DNA of 64,000 bases, from assembly GCA_038025085.1 (NCBI GenBank), contig CM076151.1:4701001-4765000 (forward strand), read 5' to 3'. Position 1 is the first letter of the stretch, and each line of letters begins with the position of its first letter. Origin of the DNA: Tetragonia tetragonoides (lineage: Eukaryota > Streptophyta > Magnoliopsida > Caryophyllales > Aizoaceae). The notes under the pieces were generated by a model. It did not search any database and was not told the origin of the DNA. It saw only the letters and a program-made list of their open reading frames with translations. A program made the position numbers and the translations under genes. Positions 1 to 16,851 of the stretch are shown piece by piece.

Positions 1-1534
1 CTTGTCTTTCATCAAGAAACTCGGGAGGCAATTCGGTTCCACAAATAGAACATTTGTAGTCTTCTATCCAATGAAACTGATCTCGAAAACATGAGGAAGG
101 GAGAGGATCGTCACATTGAGAATCACTACACCTTGCTGCTTCATCAGTAGCTTTGATATCTACAGGAGGTGCATGTAACTGCACCGGTAGCCTAGCATCT
201 GGTTCATATGATTCTGAGATATTCCCACCAGATCCTGAAGCACTCACCTGTAGAGATAATAAAACACAATAAATCAAACAAGTATCCAAGAATAGGCACC
301 TACTTTTCATATCCAAGTGAGATAACTAATACGAGTATAACAAAATGTGTCATACTTCTGCTAGTATGTGACTGGAAGGTTCATTGTCTTGGTCCACATC
401 AGTGGCATTTTCATTTATGCTATAGTTGCTGCATCCGAAATCTGATAATTTATCGCTGTCAAAGATATCTTCGGGGACATAATCAGCACTGTGACAAGCA
501 GTAAGATCATTGCCTTGGTCATTTGCAAGACTTGTACCCTTCACGTTTAATCCTGAACTACTACTGGAACGCATATTACTTCCAGAAGCATCTCCCAATA
601 TCACAAAGTTGGTAATGGATTTTTGTGTAGGATCAGATGGTCCAGCCTTCTCTTCACTAAACTGAGAAACTCGCAGGCCTATCATAAAACAACAGAAAAA
701 CCCATCAACTCTTGTAGAATCCACATCTGATTTTGTATAGATAGACCACTGTACTGTCTTGAAGGCCTAGGAATACTCCAGCAAAAAAAGTAAATCCACA
801 AAAGTGTGTGGCATACATTTCCGTAAATCAGTCAAAGAGAGACCACAAAAAGTCCTAGTAACATGAGACAAGACATGCTAAAATTGTGGCATTCGAAATA
901 ACTTTATTATCCTTTTTGCTTCCGACCTGTAAGCTTATTTGTGGCAACCAAAATTAAGCTTCTGGTTTAAAAAGATATCCATACAATTATGAGCCCTTGC
1001 TCCAATTGATTATTCAGTGGAATTTATCATATTGATCTGTGAAGAAAAATCCTTGTCAGTATGAGGTCCAGATGTACGCAGTCTTAACACTTGTCAGTAT
1101 TGAACAATTTACCCGAAAAAACCGTTTTTAAAATGAAAAAAAAAAAGTTTTCGTGGGTCTTTCGGAAACAGTCTCTCTTCTAGGCGACTAGTTAGGGGTA
1201 AGACTGCGTACATCTGGACCTCCCCAGACCCCGCCCTAGGCGGGATACTTACTGGGTTGTTGTTGTTGTTGTTGTATCTGTGAAGAAAAATCCAAGGGGG
1301 CCTCAATAACCTTTGACAAAATCTTAAGCAAGCTAAACTTTTGCCCTACCAATAAGTCTTAGCGATGAAGGAAGTTCAGCTCTCAGCAGTTTCCTTGCAT
1401 GCAACAATATATCCTCTGATGAACATATGTACTTCTGCAATGTCACCGCTCTAGTTCGAACCTACAAAATCCAGAACTAAATGAATCAATAGCTGAACCA
1501 AAATATTGAGAGCCTCCCCCCACCCCCCAACAAA

Positions 1535-1607
<73 letters not shown>

Positions 1608-4600
1608 CCTCATTCTTAGCATTGTCACATCCATTGCCCGAACACAACAATAAAGAATGGACATCAGGATCCTCGTGTATAAATTTTTTCGAAGTCTTTA
1701 AGCAACCATGTGCAATGGTCCCTGAAAATTTCACATATTTCTGATGCATGTGTACACATACAAGAATGCATCTACATTTGCTTTTGTGCTTGTGGATATA
1801 TGAAATTGGGAAAAGAATAAGTCCAGACAAGAGAAAGGCCACCTCAAATGATGCAGTTTTCAGTCTAAGTGTCAGGTTTCTTCCACGAAGTCCTTCCTTT
1901 TGCAAATCAGTTGCTAGCATTTCAGCAAGTTCAGCTGCAAATAGTAACCAAAGAAAGTAAAATTGTCAGTGTATATTCATCAATGTGCCTGCAAAGAGGT
2001 CAATTCTCTGCTACTACTTTGGGCATCTGTTTTCATATCCTTCAAGTTGCAACTCAAAAATTCACTGTGACAAGCTAACGCCTAACAGAAAACAAATTGG
2101 CAACATCATAACAGAGAGTCAGGCACTCATTCAGGGTTGGAGGGTATCAGAAAGCATTAAGTCACAAACTAGACATTTAAGAGCCTCAAAATGTTACTTC
2201 AAACAGAACTACCTCTTTCTGTACATATCGTTCAATAATAACAAGAGACTTCCAGCGAAGATCAACAGAGAGAAAGTAAAAAGGAGCAGACAGATGCTGA
2301 GTCATTGATCAGAGAGCCTGAGGGCAGGAAGGATAACTTAAGCTTTCTGAGGAGTTAACAAACGGAAGAAATAACCATAACAGAGACTGTCCCCTGAAAT
2401 CAAATCAACAAGTCCTAATATTAATTTTTTATTAACCGTGGCATTGGTGGACAACTATCTATTATAGTGGCAATATCCTTAATACCTTGGCTGATTTCTC
2501 ACTGCAGAATATATAGAGGTAGAACTTCTGGTAGAAGGTTGCGTTTGGCCTTTGGAGAGCTGCAACTCTTGTTTGGTTGAGCCTCTTCCTGGCAATTTGT
2601 TCTCTCTCATTTTGCCCGTTCAAAAATATATACATATAAATTATTTTGAACATGTCATCAAGTAAAAGACTCCCATTCAGACATTTGTACTCTGGTTTGG
2701 AATATGTTAGCAACAATAAATAGAAATTTTGAATCAAGCTTCATTTAAATGCTGGTCTGCCACTAACGTAAGAGTATACAATTGTGAAGGCAATGAAAAG
2801 GGAAGAGCATGACACAGGCTTGTAAAGACTGGACAGGTACTAGGCAGGGATTTATTCAAAAAAAAAAAAGAAGAAGCTTATGACGAAGTATTTAAAAACC
2901 AAACCGCCTTCCCTGGTCAGATTGGACAAAACCATCACTAGTTGAACCAGCCATCTGAGAAACAATGGATAATTGTGGTAACGCAGATCTGAATCTCTCA
3001 CTCAATAAACACTTTATTTACTAGGACACTGGGTAGTTTGAACTCTTCAACTGTAGTTAATACTTTTCAAGTACCTCTTACATGAGAGTGGACCAGCCAG
3101 TTGAACTAGGAGAAGTCAATAACAAAATAGCACCAGCTGAACCAGCCATCTCAGAAGCAATTCTACAACTGTAGGTAATAAATTTTCAAGTTCCTTTTCC
3201 CCCTCCCCATTCCCATCCACAGACTAGACACATTGATCAAGTGAGCTTTTGAGTGACATCTCCAGTCCGGTTTTTACAACCTAGGAACATCACCAGTTAA
3301 AGGAAAACACTTGAACTATGATAGTAGAACATAGAGGATGCATAAACTTGTCGCAGCTACTTTAATATGATAAGTGTCTACTTACCTAACTTTCGGTACA
3401 GCAATGCTTCATCCTCAGTGGCAGAAAATGTTCTCTCATTACTCATACTCTTCCGGAGCTCACTTGGGGAGCCTCTGTCCTCCCCAGTCCTAATCCAACA
3501 GAGAGGAAAGAATCTGCAGCACCCTCACAATATGGTAACCATTAATTGCACAACAAACAATTTCTAGACGTTGTGCTATCATGGAATACAAGGGCAGCAA
3601 GTCTAAAGAGCCATAATGAAAATAATTTTTTAAATCTAAACACTAGAAAGTTATATGTGCATCAGTGCATGCATCACTATTCACTATCACAGTAACCTCA
3701 ATATGAGAAGCTAAGTATGGGCTACAAACAAGTTTTTCCTCATTGTACAAGATTTGTTTCAACTTCTCATGCAAGTAAACTATCTAAGAAAAATGATTAA
3801 CAAGAGGTATCCTAGGAGTAGCTCATAACTTAATGAATCGGATAAAATTATAAAATCTAAATCTTTTCTGGTGGGTAAATTATAAATGCTATATAGCATA
3901 CACTTTCAGAACAAACATGTCTACTGACTTAATCCAGGTTTTGATTTCTCTTAACCTAATTATTCTTTTCTTTTTAGACAAGATCTTTTTACTAACCTAA
4001 TTATCGCTGACTTGTTCTCAACCGAATCGTCTCACACATAGTTTGTGAGACAAAGAGTACCTCAGTGGTCAACCGAAATTATGGGCACAACTATGCAAAA
4101 ATACATGCAGAAGATACATTACAAGATACTACTGGTCAGTGGTCAGTTTGTACCTGCTGATGAGCGAGAAAACAATGCACAGAGAAAACCACCCTTCTGA
4201 AGTATTTCCTCGCAAGTGTTAATTCCAAAGACATCCCTTAAGATATGCTCTGTAACCTTGCCAATTCCGCCGATCTGTTGATAGAACATGTAAACCAATT
4301 CATTTGTGTAAAATAAGTTCGCAGTCACAATGCCATCACTTCTACTTAATTTGTAAGTTTACCCATATAATTAAAATACCAGTCCTAACCTTCTAGAAAA
4401 AAGTACCTTTCGTATAGGAAGGGAGGATATGAATGTCATGACAGCAATCCTGTCATTTGGCAGAACAAATTGTCCATTTGGTTTGTTTATGTCGGAGCCA
4501 ACCTGAGAAAGTAATAAAGGCAATATAAGTGATAATTCTATCCTACTTCATACAGTGTTTAGATCGTGCGGCAATATTGATGCAGTTTTTGGCAGCACAT

Positions 4601-6752
4601 TCCCATAAATTTAACCTGTTTTGATAAAGCAATTTGGTATAGTTAAAAGTCAAATGTTCATATTCCTTATTTGCTTACATAAAGTACTATCTTCTACTGT
4701 TGCCCAATACAACATCCTTAACAGCACACTTGCCATGCCAATACAGAATCAATTGCCCACTATGTGCTAAGATTAATTATTCTTTCACAAAAGAAAGCTA
4801 CAGCACTAAAACTGCATGGAAGATATGACACTATACGAAATTCTAAAGTTCAATAGATTGCTTAAAAACATTCAACCATTAATGTATCACATGTCTTATA
4901 GAACAACTAGACACTAGTTCACAGATATGCAAACATGGAGATCATACTCGTCATATCTTAAAGTGGAAAACAATAACAAAGCACCTTAGCTAGCATTCGG
5001 TTGGGAGCAACTCCAGCACTACAAGTAAGACCAGTCTCTTCAAACACACTCCTCCGAAGCTCTTCAGCCACCTAGGGAATAAGACAGCAAGGTAAAATGA
5101 AGTCACACTGGAAGCCATTTTCTGCTGCTTAATTTAAACAAGAAAAGAAGGAAACGAAAAGCAGTAAGAGCCTAAGAGGTGGTCGGTCCAAGAACCGAAT
5201 CTGCGAGTATACTTACTTCACCAGTGCTCAAGCTTCTTTCTCTACAAACATCAGTTATGTCAAGGTATGCTTCATCAAAACTGGCTGCAATGAAATTGGG
5301 ATCATATATGTGGAATACTAGAAATAGGACACGCAAAGTAGGATTAACAAGTGAATAAGTAAATATAAGTGACACATCTAATAAGCCATCTTTTAAGAAA
5401 CTAACCTTTTCTAGTTAAGGTACTATAATGAGAATACTTCTCAGAATCTACAGGCACAAAGATTAACTTTGGGCACAATTTACGTGCAATGAAGCCAGGC
5501 ATTGCAGCGCGAACTCCATATTTCCGTGCCTGAAAGTGCATAAGCAAACTCAGATAAGAATGTGAGAAGAGTGAAGACTAGTAAACACTAAACAAAGTCT
5601 TCATATGCAGACTCTGATGAATGAATACTACAAATAGTTCCAAAGCACCAACACTACATTAGCATGAGAGCAAACCAAAGACAATTTCATCAGTGGTTCC
5701 CCTCAAATTCATACAGCTATTTTATACCTCATAATTAGCAGTAGCTAACATAGACATACTTCCAACAGCCATTGGCTTGCTCTTTAATGAAGGATTACTT
5801 AACGTCTCAACAGCTGCATAAAAGGCATCCATATCGACATGAAGCCAAAATCTTGACAAATCCCGTTTAGCTTCTAACTCTGTGATTCTTTTCTCAGCCA
5901 CCTGTACACAGCACAAACTCCAAGTAAACAAGTAGATACACTACACACAGACATGCTCACGCCACAGTGATAATCGGATATAATGTCCAAGTAAACTATC
6001 AGGATACCATGACATTAATAAGAGAACTTTTTTTTAGATTTATAGCTAAAAACACATGAAAGGGTGTGACTAAACATAAACAAACATACATAGAGACCTA
6101 CAGTCCGATTCAAATACCTTCTGATAATGAGATATATCAGCAGCTGAGAGCTTTGAATACTGTACACGCATGTTCTCAACTTTCTGTCTTATTAAAGCCT
6201 CCTTGCATCGCTCGCTTTCGAAAAACTTTGACCCTTTGCTCATTTCATATACTACCCTTTGCCTTATCAACTCCAGTCATTCCTAGAATGTCAAATAATT
6301 TTTTTAGCAACTGTCAACCACAAGAACTTGAACTAAAATCAACTGCAATACACATTTTAAATGTACAATAGAGCAGTACCTAAAGGTAAATTTTACTATT
6401 AATAAAATTTAAATCGACTTTTACTAGTAATTTTTAAAATGCTAATAAAATTACATAGTTCAATTCCGAACATGAAAATGTGTGATTCTCAACTGTCAAA
6501 TTGGGGAAAACAAATACATAATCACCGTGCAATATACAATCGATGAAATTAAGAAGTGCAGTAATATCGAAAGTGAATTTTAAAGATCAGCAAGTGAAAT
6601 TAAGGCAGAAAAGTAAATTGATTAAAATCGAAAAATTGAGAAAAGAAAATGGGAAAACCTGCTTTGGCGTCAGTACAGACAGTACGATAAGATAGCCATG
6701 GCTTTGGAGTTGAAATGTTGCTTGAAGACTCGCTATTCTCTGTGTTTTCCAT
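1..6752 (-). CDS. POLK: DNA polymerase kappa (Y-family translesion polymerase), 3' end off window, two apparent frameshifts
   Basis: Translesion DNA polymerase of the DinB/kappa branch, acting in the nucleus on damaged templates. Exons on the minus strand, in gene order: 6752-6659, 6282-6118, 5901-5728, 5529-5406, 5317-5217, 5071-4985, 4502-4407, 4274-4154, 3513-3386, 1934-1843, 1461-1350, 678-356, 247-<1. Visible motifs are HVDMDAFYAAVE (palm, metal-binding Asp), GVRAAMPGFIARKLCP, FDEAYLDIT (the acidic pair; the usual SLDEAYLD reads SFDEAYLD), KPNGQFVL, IGGIGKVTEHIL (helix-hairpin-helix) and LTLRLKTASFE (little finger). The last exon encodes the start of a UBZ finger (CSICGTELPPEF) at the window edge. 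The start is MENTENSE at 6752. Eleven exons fit in phase, but exon 2 (165 nt) lacks 8 nt and exon 9 (128 nt) lacks 1 nt, so the frame is broken twice. It is either a recent pseudogene or an assembly with errors. Identity is very sure; function of this copy is not. Confidence 0.93.
1053..1275 (+). mobile_element. SINE (TS/Au-like) with inverted 5' segment
   Basis: Inserted in the polymerase intron between exons 11 and 12. It is flanked by a perfect 18-bp target-site duplication (1035-1052 and 1276-1293, ATCTGTGAAGAAAAATCC). The body from about 1150 has the SINE core with GGTCTTTCGGAAACAG, then CTGCGTACATCTGGACCTCC, and ends in a TTG repeat. At 1064-1085 there is a reverse-complement copy of part of the core (1197-1218), separated by an A-rich stretch, so the 5' part is inverted. 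TTG-ending SINEs are known from Solanaceae and other angiosperms; the family assignment is by memory of the consensus. Confidence 0.85.
1540..1605. repeat. (GA)n microsatellite
   Basis: About 33 dinucleotide units in a polymerase kappa intron. It produces spurious (LS)n open frames on the minus strand. Confidence 0.98.
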
Positions 6753-7054
6753 TGAAGTCGAAATTTTGGAGGAGGAGAGAGAAAATGAGGGCGGGGGAGT
6801 TGAAGTGGTAGTGGCGTATCTGGAACGGAAAGGAAAAGGGGGAAGAAATGAGAAAAGAGCGCCAGAATAACGCTAAACGGTACCGTATTTATAGAAGTAC
6901 GCTTAACGCGTTCGTCGTAGCCGCCTTTGACTTTTCTGTATTTCCGGCGTTAGCATGCTTATTGCCGGCGTGTAATAATTATACCGGTTGAGCATGCTTA
7001 TTGCTCATTAATAAAAAGTGCCTAATTATCAACAAAAACAAAAAGAAATTTGCT

Positions 7055-7975
7055 TATTGCTTACGAAAATGCTTAAGGTAAATTCTGTATTACTAAACGT
7101 AAATTTTTTTGAGTCAATAATTCCCGAAATACCCTTTTCATTTTAACTTCCATACTCTTATTCATTTTCCTCCAAAATCTCTTTGTTCTTTGATCTAAAT
7201 TTAATCACATAATTAGTACCTTCGATTGACAATATATTTTGACTCAAATAAAATGATAATACTTGGTTACCAATAGAATTAATATTTGATTTGAACTTTT
7301 GTTATTTATTCAATTGTTTAGGGTTTTATGGTTGGGTGGCTGAGTGGTGACAGTGGGTGGGTGGAGATTGGTGTTCGGCGGCATGTGGGTGGCGACAGCG
7401 GTGGGAACTCGGTTAGAGGAGAGATAGAGAGTGCGGGTGGAGACGGAGAGACACAGGAGAGAGAGCAACATGGGAGGACAGACGCCGGCACACGGGTGGC
7501 TGCCAGGCAGTCGTCGCCCTAAGATTCAGAAAACCAAATGTCTGTAAATCCATGTACCACCATCTGACACATTCATGATCAATTTGGTGATGTTGAACTA
7601 GCAAAGGAATAAAACTCATGCTTTATAAACTGGAATTGAAGTATTGAAAACCCCTTCCTTTTGGTTTTTTATAGGCAGTTATATCCCTGAAAATCAAATC
7701 AAATACAAATTAAACTCATGTCAAAACTCATTTAGGCTTAATAAAGGAAAGAGAATAAGAAAAATGAAGTGAGAAAGTTGCAGTCCATACATGGCCGTCA
7801 TTTGCTTCTTCAGGGTGGAAAAAATTGAAGGGAAAAGTGAAGGGAGTGGAGAGAGAGAGCGGCAGGAGAGAGAAAGGAGGTAAAACTAATTAGGGGTATT
7901 GTGGAAAAAAATAATTTACGTTAAGCAATTAGAGATTTACATTAAGCAACCCCCATTACTTATTGCTCATAAAAT
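7055..7975. mobile_element. Possible TIR DNA element with GC-rich interior
   Basis: Sequence at about 7065-7150 (GCTTAAGGTAAATT, ACGTAAATTTTTTT, AATACCCTTTTC) resembles the reverse complement of about 7880-7965 (GCTTAATGTAAATC, ACGTAAATTATTTTTTT, AATACCCCTAATT). This gives diverged terminal inverted repeats of roughly 80-95 bp around an interior of about 0.75 kb with a GC-rich core. The long TIRs suggest a Mutator-like non-autonomous element, but no clean target-site duplication was identified. Confidence 0.5.
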
Positions 7976-8333
7976 CATACTTGAATTTCAATTAGACTTG
8001 CATAATTATATTGGTAAAGTTTCCAAGTAAAAGTGTTAATTGATGCACCTTCAAATATTATATTCTTTAGAGAAAATTATATTGTTAACAAAAACTCACC
8101 AGTGTTGATTGTATGAAAAAAAATAAGTACCAGAATTGGAATGCGATCCCCTATAATATATCCCTTCTAGCTAACTTGCTGATGCTTTCCATAATATGGT
8201 GCAAATTTACAAGTGAATCAAATCTGAAAATCACCATCTCAATCAAAGTAAAGTTTATTTTATTGTTCAAAAATTTTGGTAATAAATTGACAAATTTTGG
8301 TAATAAATTGACATGCTTATTGTTTCTCTTTCC

Positions 8334-8340
8334 TATATAA
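8334..8340 (+). promoter_or_regulatory. TATA box of xylanase A
   Basis: TATATAA lies about 205 nt before the ATG of xylanase A, in an AT-rich context and followed by a pyrimidine-rich leader. It is the best TATA candidate between the two divergent genes. Confidence 0.55.
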
Positions 8341-8546
8341 ATTGAATCCCTTCATAAGCTTCAATTGTCATACTATTCTTTTAGTTCATATTGCATTGCC
8401 TAGTTCTCTCATATCAATTAAAGAGGTCCACTATTCATTTAATTTTCTTCCCCTCCTTTTCCATATCTAATTAATTTTCTTTTCTTTAATTAATTAATTT
8501 GGCTCTTCTCGCTCTCTCCTACGTTCAAATTTATGCAGGTTTGGCG

Positions 8547-12787
<4,241 letters not shown>

Positions 12788-13877
12788 GGTTATTGAATCC
12801 TAGAGGTCATCTTGTTGTCTTTGTAAGATGGTCTCTTTCCACAGGATGATACTTGTACAAGGTATAGATGATTAAAACCACCCATGTTCAAATTCATTAA
12901 TTGTTTGGTTTCCAAGCAATATATTTATCCCAAAGTATTGAAAATAATACGCGCCCTTATTAAGGTGTCCCATATGTTTCAGTTACTAGTAAATTTACTT
13001 GTGATTCGCCTTCCACCAACAATCTTTTGATGCTTTTCATGGTGTAAAGCCAGGGCACTTTTCGTGCTTGAAATTGTTATCCTAGTCAAAATTGCTTTTT
13101 TCCCGATCCTTTCACTATCATATTACGAAGTCCTCCGAATGGAACTTCCACTACGGCAAGCCAACTTAGCAAAGAGGCGTAGTAGAAATTGAACCCGTGA
13201 TCTTTATCATGAAATTCAACCACAGGACCAACTCCACTATACATTCCAGGACAGCAATGAGGTATCTATCTCTCTTGTAGTTAGTTAACAATGGAAGCGG
13301 TAGGCCATTGTACAAACTCAAACTTTACGAATTGAAAGATTATTTCATGCCAAGAATTAACATTTCCCATGGTTGCTCACCACCTGTTTGATGAAATGCC
13401 CATGAGTGATATGATTAGAGTAAACCATATAAGCTACTATTTGCTAAACTTGTACTACTACAACACAAATCTACAATGTAACGTTGTCTTTTCCTTTATT
13501 TTTTCTTTTTTTTGGTGGGAGGGGAGGGAAGGTGAAAGGGTTGCTTTCTCTCAACACCATTTATTCATCATGAAGGAAAGTGTTCTTCAAGGTTGTATCA
13601 TTTTTCCTTATGTTTTTGTCACATCCTTTACTTTTAGCTTATAAGTTTTCAACTAATTCTTCCTGCACGCATTATTTTGGTTCACTCTTGAGTTTCTTAA
13701 CTCGAAAACTACTCTCAAAACTACTATTGCTGTACGCCATACTTTTGTATACCATGGTGACCTATCCCAGTTTGCAATATAAAGATCAAACTAATATCAT
13801 CCCATCCCATGCAAGGAAATAAGCATATTGGTATGCTTGCTGATAGCAATTGTGTAATTTAGTTGATTTGCTGAAGA
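12788..13877. other. Intergenic region between xylanases A and B
   Basis: About 1.1 kb holding the 3' flank of copy A and the promoter of copy B. A short frame at 13369 begins with residues resembling a PPR motif (HHLFDEMP) but is too short to call. Nothing else is recognisable. Confidence 0.6.
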
Positions 13878-16851
13878 ATGAAGATCGGTATCGTGTTATG
13901 GCATGCATGTATTCTGCTGTATATAGGTTCTCTCTACCTCCCCCTTTCCACATTCAATACTGTCTTATATAAGGATCAAGGTAGGTATTCCATATGGCCG
14001 TATGGGTGCTGTCAAGGGATTGGCTTGCCTATTTTCGGAGCATTTTATCGTTTCTAAGTTTGTTTTTGTGCCCCGGTGACATACTAAGGCCAGGTATCTA
14101 TTAGTTGGACACAAAATACTTTGGGTTGGGAATTGGGATGTCGAGTCCGAGTAACATAAATCCATGTGATCAGCAAAAAGCCAGGGCATGTTATTTCCAC
14201 GCAGGAAGAGAAGAAGTTGCAATTCTTAGACAGAATTGAATGGATATTGCTAAAATTTTGAATAAGAAAGGCTTATGTATTTCTTTTGAGTCATTCTTAA
14301 AAGTTTCTGCTTTCAACTTATGCAAAGTTTCTGCTTTCAACTTATGCAGGGGGCAACATTCAAGCTTTGACATATGAGTATTCAGCAACTACAGAGGTAT
14401 TTACAGTTAATATGAATTTAATTACTTCACACAAAAAGAGCAGGTTAATGAGGAGTCTAAGAGTTAAGTTGATGACACAGGACTTATGTTACAGTAGATT
14501 ATTAACAGTGAACTTGGATATGATTTCCTGATGCACATTCCTCTGTGTGTTCTTGAAGTGCTTGGAAGAAGCCTGGAAAGTTCAGTATGGTGGAGGGATC
14601 ATACAGAACCCAGAATTTGAGGACGGTGTCCAAGGATGGACAGTATTTGGACAAGCAAAGATTCAAGAAAGAACAACAAACAGTGGAAATAAGTTCACTG
14701 TGGCACTTAATAGAACACAACCATCAGATAGCATTTCGCAGAGGGTCCAGCTTGAGAAAGGAAAACTTTATGCGTTTTCTGGTAAGCTTTTAGTTTTCCT
14801 AACACCAAATTGTCAAGAAAGTGATGTCAAAGGTTTATAAGGAACAACTAAGCAAGCATGCCAGACTTTCAAATGTACAACTATAAACGGTTTTATCCTA
14901 AATTTCGACACTTCAGAATCCTGATAACTTTTCCCTAGCTCTGATGTGATCATGCTCTTTCACTTTCAGCATGGATTCAAATCAGTGAAGGAAGTGAAAT
15001 GGTAGCCGTTATATTTAGAAGCCCCAATGGTGAAAGGCTCCATGGCGGTACAGTAATAGCTGAGCAAGGATGTTGGAGCATGCTCAAAGGCGGCATTGTT
15101 GCAAGTTTCTCTGGCCCAGCTGATCTAACATTTGAGGTAAATAGATATACCCTACCCACTTAGAGAAGGACATCAATTATATGCTCCTATTGACATTAAT
15201 AAGTTCTTATCCTTCTAAATGCAGAGCAAAACAGCACCAGTTGAAATCTGGGCCGACAATGTCTCGTTGCAACCGTTTACTAAGAAGCAATGGAGATCCC
15301 ACCAAGACAAAAGCATCACAAAGGTGAATGATTATTTGATATTCAAAATTATTTTTGCACCAACCAACTGAAGTTACAACACATGGCATACATAATATTC
15401 ACGTAGGTACGGAGGCGCAAGGTCAAATTCCATGTGACAGATGGGGATAACACATCACTTGGTGGAGCTAAAATTACTCTCAAGCAAACTCAGCCAGGGT
15501 TCCCTATAGGATGTGAAATAAACCAGAATATCCTGAACAGTACTGCTTACCAAAACTGGTTTGCCTCAAGATTCACAGTCACTGCTTTTGGGAATGAAAT
15601 GAAGTGGTATAGCACAGAGAAAACAAGAGGGAAGGAGGACTATGCCATTCCAGATGCCATGCTGCAATTCTGTGAGCAGAACAACATCTCTGTTCGAGGC
15701 CACAATATCCTATGGGATGATCCAAGATACCAACCTACTTGGGTAAATAGCCTTAATAACCCACAAGAGCTGAGAGAAGCAGCTGAAAAGAGGACGGAAT
15801 CAGTCGTTTCGAGGTATAAGGGGAGACTGATTGCTTGGGATGTTGTGAACGAGAACTTGCATTTTAGGTTCTATGAAGATAAGCTTGGTAATGATGAGAA
15901 TGCTTCTGCAGAGTTTTATGCCAAGACATATGAGCTTGATCAAAAACCGATCTTGTTTATGAATGAGTATAATACAATCGAGTACAGTAAAGATGAATAT
16001 TCAGTACCAGCCAAGTATGCAAGAAAACTGAAGAACATTTTGGCTTACCAAAGGCAAAGGAATCATAACGAATCCTTCCCAATGGGAATAGGATTGCAGT
16101 CAAGGTTTGGGCCTGGCCAGCCAAACTTTGCTTACATGAGAGCAGGAATGGATTTGTTAGCTTCATTAGGATTCCCAATTTGGCTTACTGAAGTATTTGT
16201 TGACAAAGGGGACAACCAGGTACTAAAGTCCTTATTTCCAAACATTATCAGTTTTTCATCCTTAACATGAGTGAATAATGGTTTTTGGTTAGCGCGAAAA
16301 ATGTTTAATACATGTACTTAAATTAATCCAAAGTAAAATTTTTGCTGCGCTACCAAAGTTGCACAATTTCATAGTCCTAGTTGAATTGTTTACATCAATT
16401 GTAGGTGAAAAAATTGTAATATTTTAGTAATCATATGAAATTGCTAACATGTTGGTAATGCCAATTATGCTAAATTATGCAGGCAAAATATATCGAGGAT
16501 GTGTTAAGGGAGGGATACTCATATCCTGCAGTTGAAGGTATTGTAATATGGCCAACTTCACCATTCACTACAGAGTGCAAGATGTGCCTGACGGATCAGA
16601 ACTTTGAGAACACGCAAAATGGAGATGTTGTCGATAAGCTGATTGCAGAGTTATGGAGGCCGAAAGCTTTTGAGATCTCATCAAATGGGCAAGGAATTTC
16701 TGAAGCACTATTGCTTCACGGGGATTATGAAGTCACTGTAAGCCATCCAAGTGACAAATCATCCACTAGTTTGAAGCTGAAGGTGACTGAAACTTCAGCA
16801 AACTTTGTACCTGTTGAACTTAATGCATTTGTTCCCCATGATAGTATGTAA
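13878..16851 (+). CDS. Endo-1,4-beta-xylanase with CBM22 and GH10 domains (copy B, intact)
   Basis: Exons: 13878-13980, 14350-14396, 14559-14781, 14970-15136, 15225-15323, 15407-16219, 16483-16851, giving 606 aa with all phases matching. The start exon encodes MKIGIVLWHACILL, a signal-anchor-like hydrophobic stretch, and ends in phase 1 exactly as in copy A. The CBM22 module runs over residues about 50-205 (GGGIIQNPEFEDG, GCWSMLKGG, VEIWADNVSLQPF). GH10 follows with NEMKWYSTEKT, SVRGHNILWDDPRYQ, WDVVNENLHF (acid/base Glu362), FMNEYNTIE and WLTEVFVDKG (nucleophile Glu475). The intron that splits the catalytic domain of copy A (11731-11874) is absent, so one 813-nt exon covers both parts. TEVFVD replaces the more usual TELDV after the nucleophile. 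Likely role is xylan cleavage or remodelling in the wall. Confidence 0.94.

Larger units (their letters stand above)
6753..8546. other. Intergenic region between polymerase kappa and xylanase A (divergent promoters)
   Basis: The two genes are divergent, so this 1.8-kb stretch must hold both promoters. Apart from the possible TIR element at 7.05-7.97 kb, a 21-bp perfect tandem duplication (8271-8291 and 8292-8312) and a TATA box at 8334-8340, no further gene is seen. A GC-rich patch at 7320-7520 has a 64-codon open frame that looks like chance. Confidence 0.7.

Noticed and set aside
1443..1920. Open frames made of Leu-Ser repeats on the minus strand
   Set aside because: Translation of the GA microsatellite. 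One of these frames happens to contain a true polymerase kappa exon (1843-1934), which is reported in that gene.
7328..7522. Gly- and Arg-rich 64-codon frame
   Set aside because: It fits a GC-rich core of a possible transposable element; no domain is seen.
13369..13644. Short frame starting with a PPR-like HHLFDEMP
   Set aside because: Only a few residues match; the rest is low-complexity and no neighbouring PPR repeat exists.
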